From positions 1-58,106 of the forward strand of contig NZ_JABCQF010000013.1 in assembly GCF_015244705.1 (NCBI RefSeq): DNA of 58,106 nucleotides, given 5' to 3'. Position 1 is the stretch's first letter. Each line of letters opens with the position of its first letter. The stretch comes from Gluconobacter potus (GTDB taxonomy: Bacteria; Pseudomonadota; Alphaproteobacteria; Acetobacterales; Acetobacteraceae). Both the position numbers and the translations under genes were made by a program. Of this stretch, positions 57,717-58,106 are shown one piece after another. Below the pieces are notes generated by a model. It was not told where the DNA came from, made no database searches, and worked only from the letters and a program-made list of their open reading frames with translations.

Positions 57717-57929
57717 TCAGGCGATTACGTCGAACCCGACGTCTTCCACCACATGCCGCAGCGCGACCGGCGTCACCTTCTGCTCATCATACTGAATGGC
57801 AGCCTGCCCCGGATCGAGCGTCACTTCCGCGGACGAGACACCCGGGACATTGGACAGCGCGGACTGCAACTTGCCCGAACATCCATTACACGACATCCCG
57901 TCGACCTTGAACGTCACCATCGAAACCAT
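57717..57929 (-). CDS. Heavy-metal-associated domain protein (CopZ-like copper chaperone)
   Basis: A 70-residue HMA domain with the metal motif GMSCNGCSGK (CxxC), the SNVPGVSSAEVTLDPGQAAI strand-turn, and a C-terminal Asp-Val-Gly-Phe. Likely binds Cu(I). AGGAG at 8 nt supports the ATG at 57929; the frame continues upstream without support. No copper ATPase is in the window. Confidence 0.88.
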   Translation of the reverse strand: MVSMVTFKVDGMSCNGCSGKLQSALSNVPGVSSAEVTLDPGQAAIQYDEQKVTPVALRHVVEDVGFDVIA

Positions 57930-58106
57930 AAGAGACTCTCCTGTCTTCCAGAGGCTGCTCCGTAAAGCAGTCGATCCCCGAGTGGGACATATTCCGGTTC
58001 TTCCGTACTTTTCGTGATGGGTATCTTGTACTGAGGTTCCGGAACTGGGAAATCCAGAAAGTCGTTCACTTTCATGGATATTCCCCAGTGTCACGCCTTC
58101 GGTCTC

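Overview
The window reads as a chromosomal segment of an acetic acid bacterium (Acetobacteraceae), most likely Gluconobacter or a close relative. This rests on gene content and order, not on a database search: an alphaproteobacterial F0 operon with separate b' and b subunits, the chain ychF-proA-nadD-rsfS-rlmH, DUF2155 and MlaD genes, a two-domain NadE, and high-GC coding sequence with mostly GTG/ATG starts. Most of the window is dense core genome.

Layout. 0.1-3.7 kb: an MBL hydrolase/DUF192/sugar epimerase operon (-), then RidA and a CHAP hydrolase (+). 3.7-7.7 kb: the rlmH/rsfS/nadD/proA/ychF operon (-). 7.8-9.4 kb: a small winged-helix regulator and a membrane protein, divergent from a CPBP membrane protease, with twin palindromes between them. 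9.4-21.9 kb: pth/rplY, an MFS carrier, an SDR, a large catalase, an acyltransferase, pgeF/lgt/rfaD, ubiK, a YbjN gene, proC and a TetR/COQ9-like gene, ending at a tRNA-Gln.

22.1-32.5 kb is the most unusual block: an AT-richer glycosyltransferase with a C-terminal beta-trefoil-like domain, HU, a rhamnan-synthesis-F-like protein, a 901-residue double glycosyltransferase, a 459-residue Ser/Thr/Gly/Asn-rich RTX-like protein with almost no Lys or Arg and no Cys, and a 974-residue glycosyltransferase. I interpret it as a surface-glycan or adhesin-glycosylation locus; that is inference.

32.5-42.3 kb: an aldehyde dehydrogenase, nadE, a 58-residue DUF1328 protein, dsbB/otsA/otsB with envelope genes, and a TSCPD protein resembling the tail of B12-dependent ribonucleotide reductase. 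42.4-47.4 kb: the F0 ATP synthase operon atpI-B-E-F'-F, followed 4 nt later by a dolichol-phosphate-mannose-synthase-like transferase and then an ArnT-like transferase, a pair typical of lipid-linked sugar transfer. 47.2-51.0 kb: an AT-rich island with an internally deleted IS relic and an 836-residue glycosyltransferase, bounded by a tRNA-Ala(CGC). 51.2-58.1 kb: yggT, tldD, an aminotransferase, a membrane protein, glnA with a Lys/Ala/Pro-rich N-terminal extension, a TRIC-type channel and a copper-chaperone-like protein.

Two sequences matching the parS consensus at 15 of 16 positions lie inside genes at 32.2 and 53.9 kb, suggesting the segment lies in the origin-proximal, ParB-bound domain of the chromosome.
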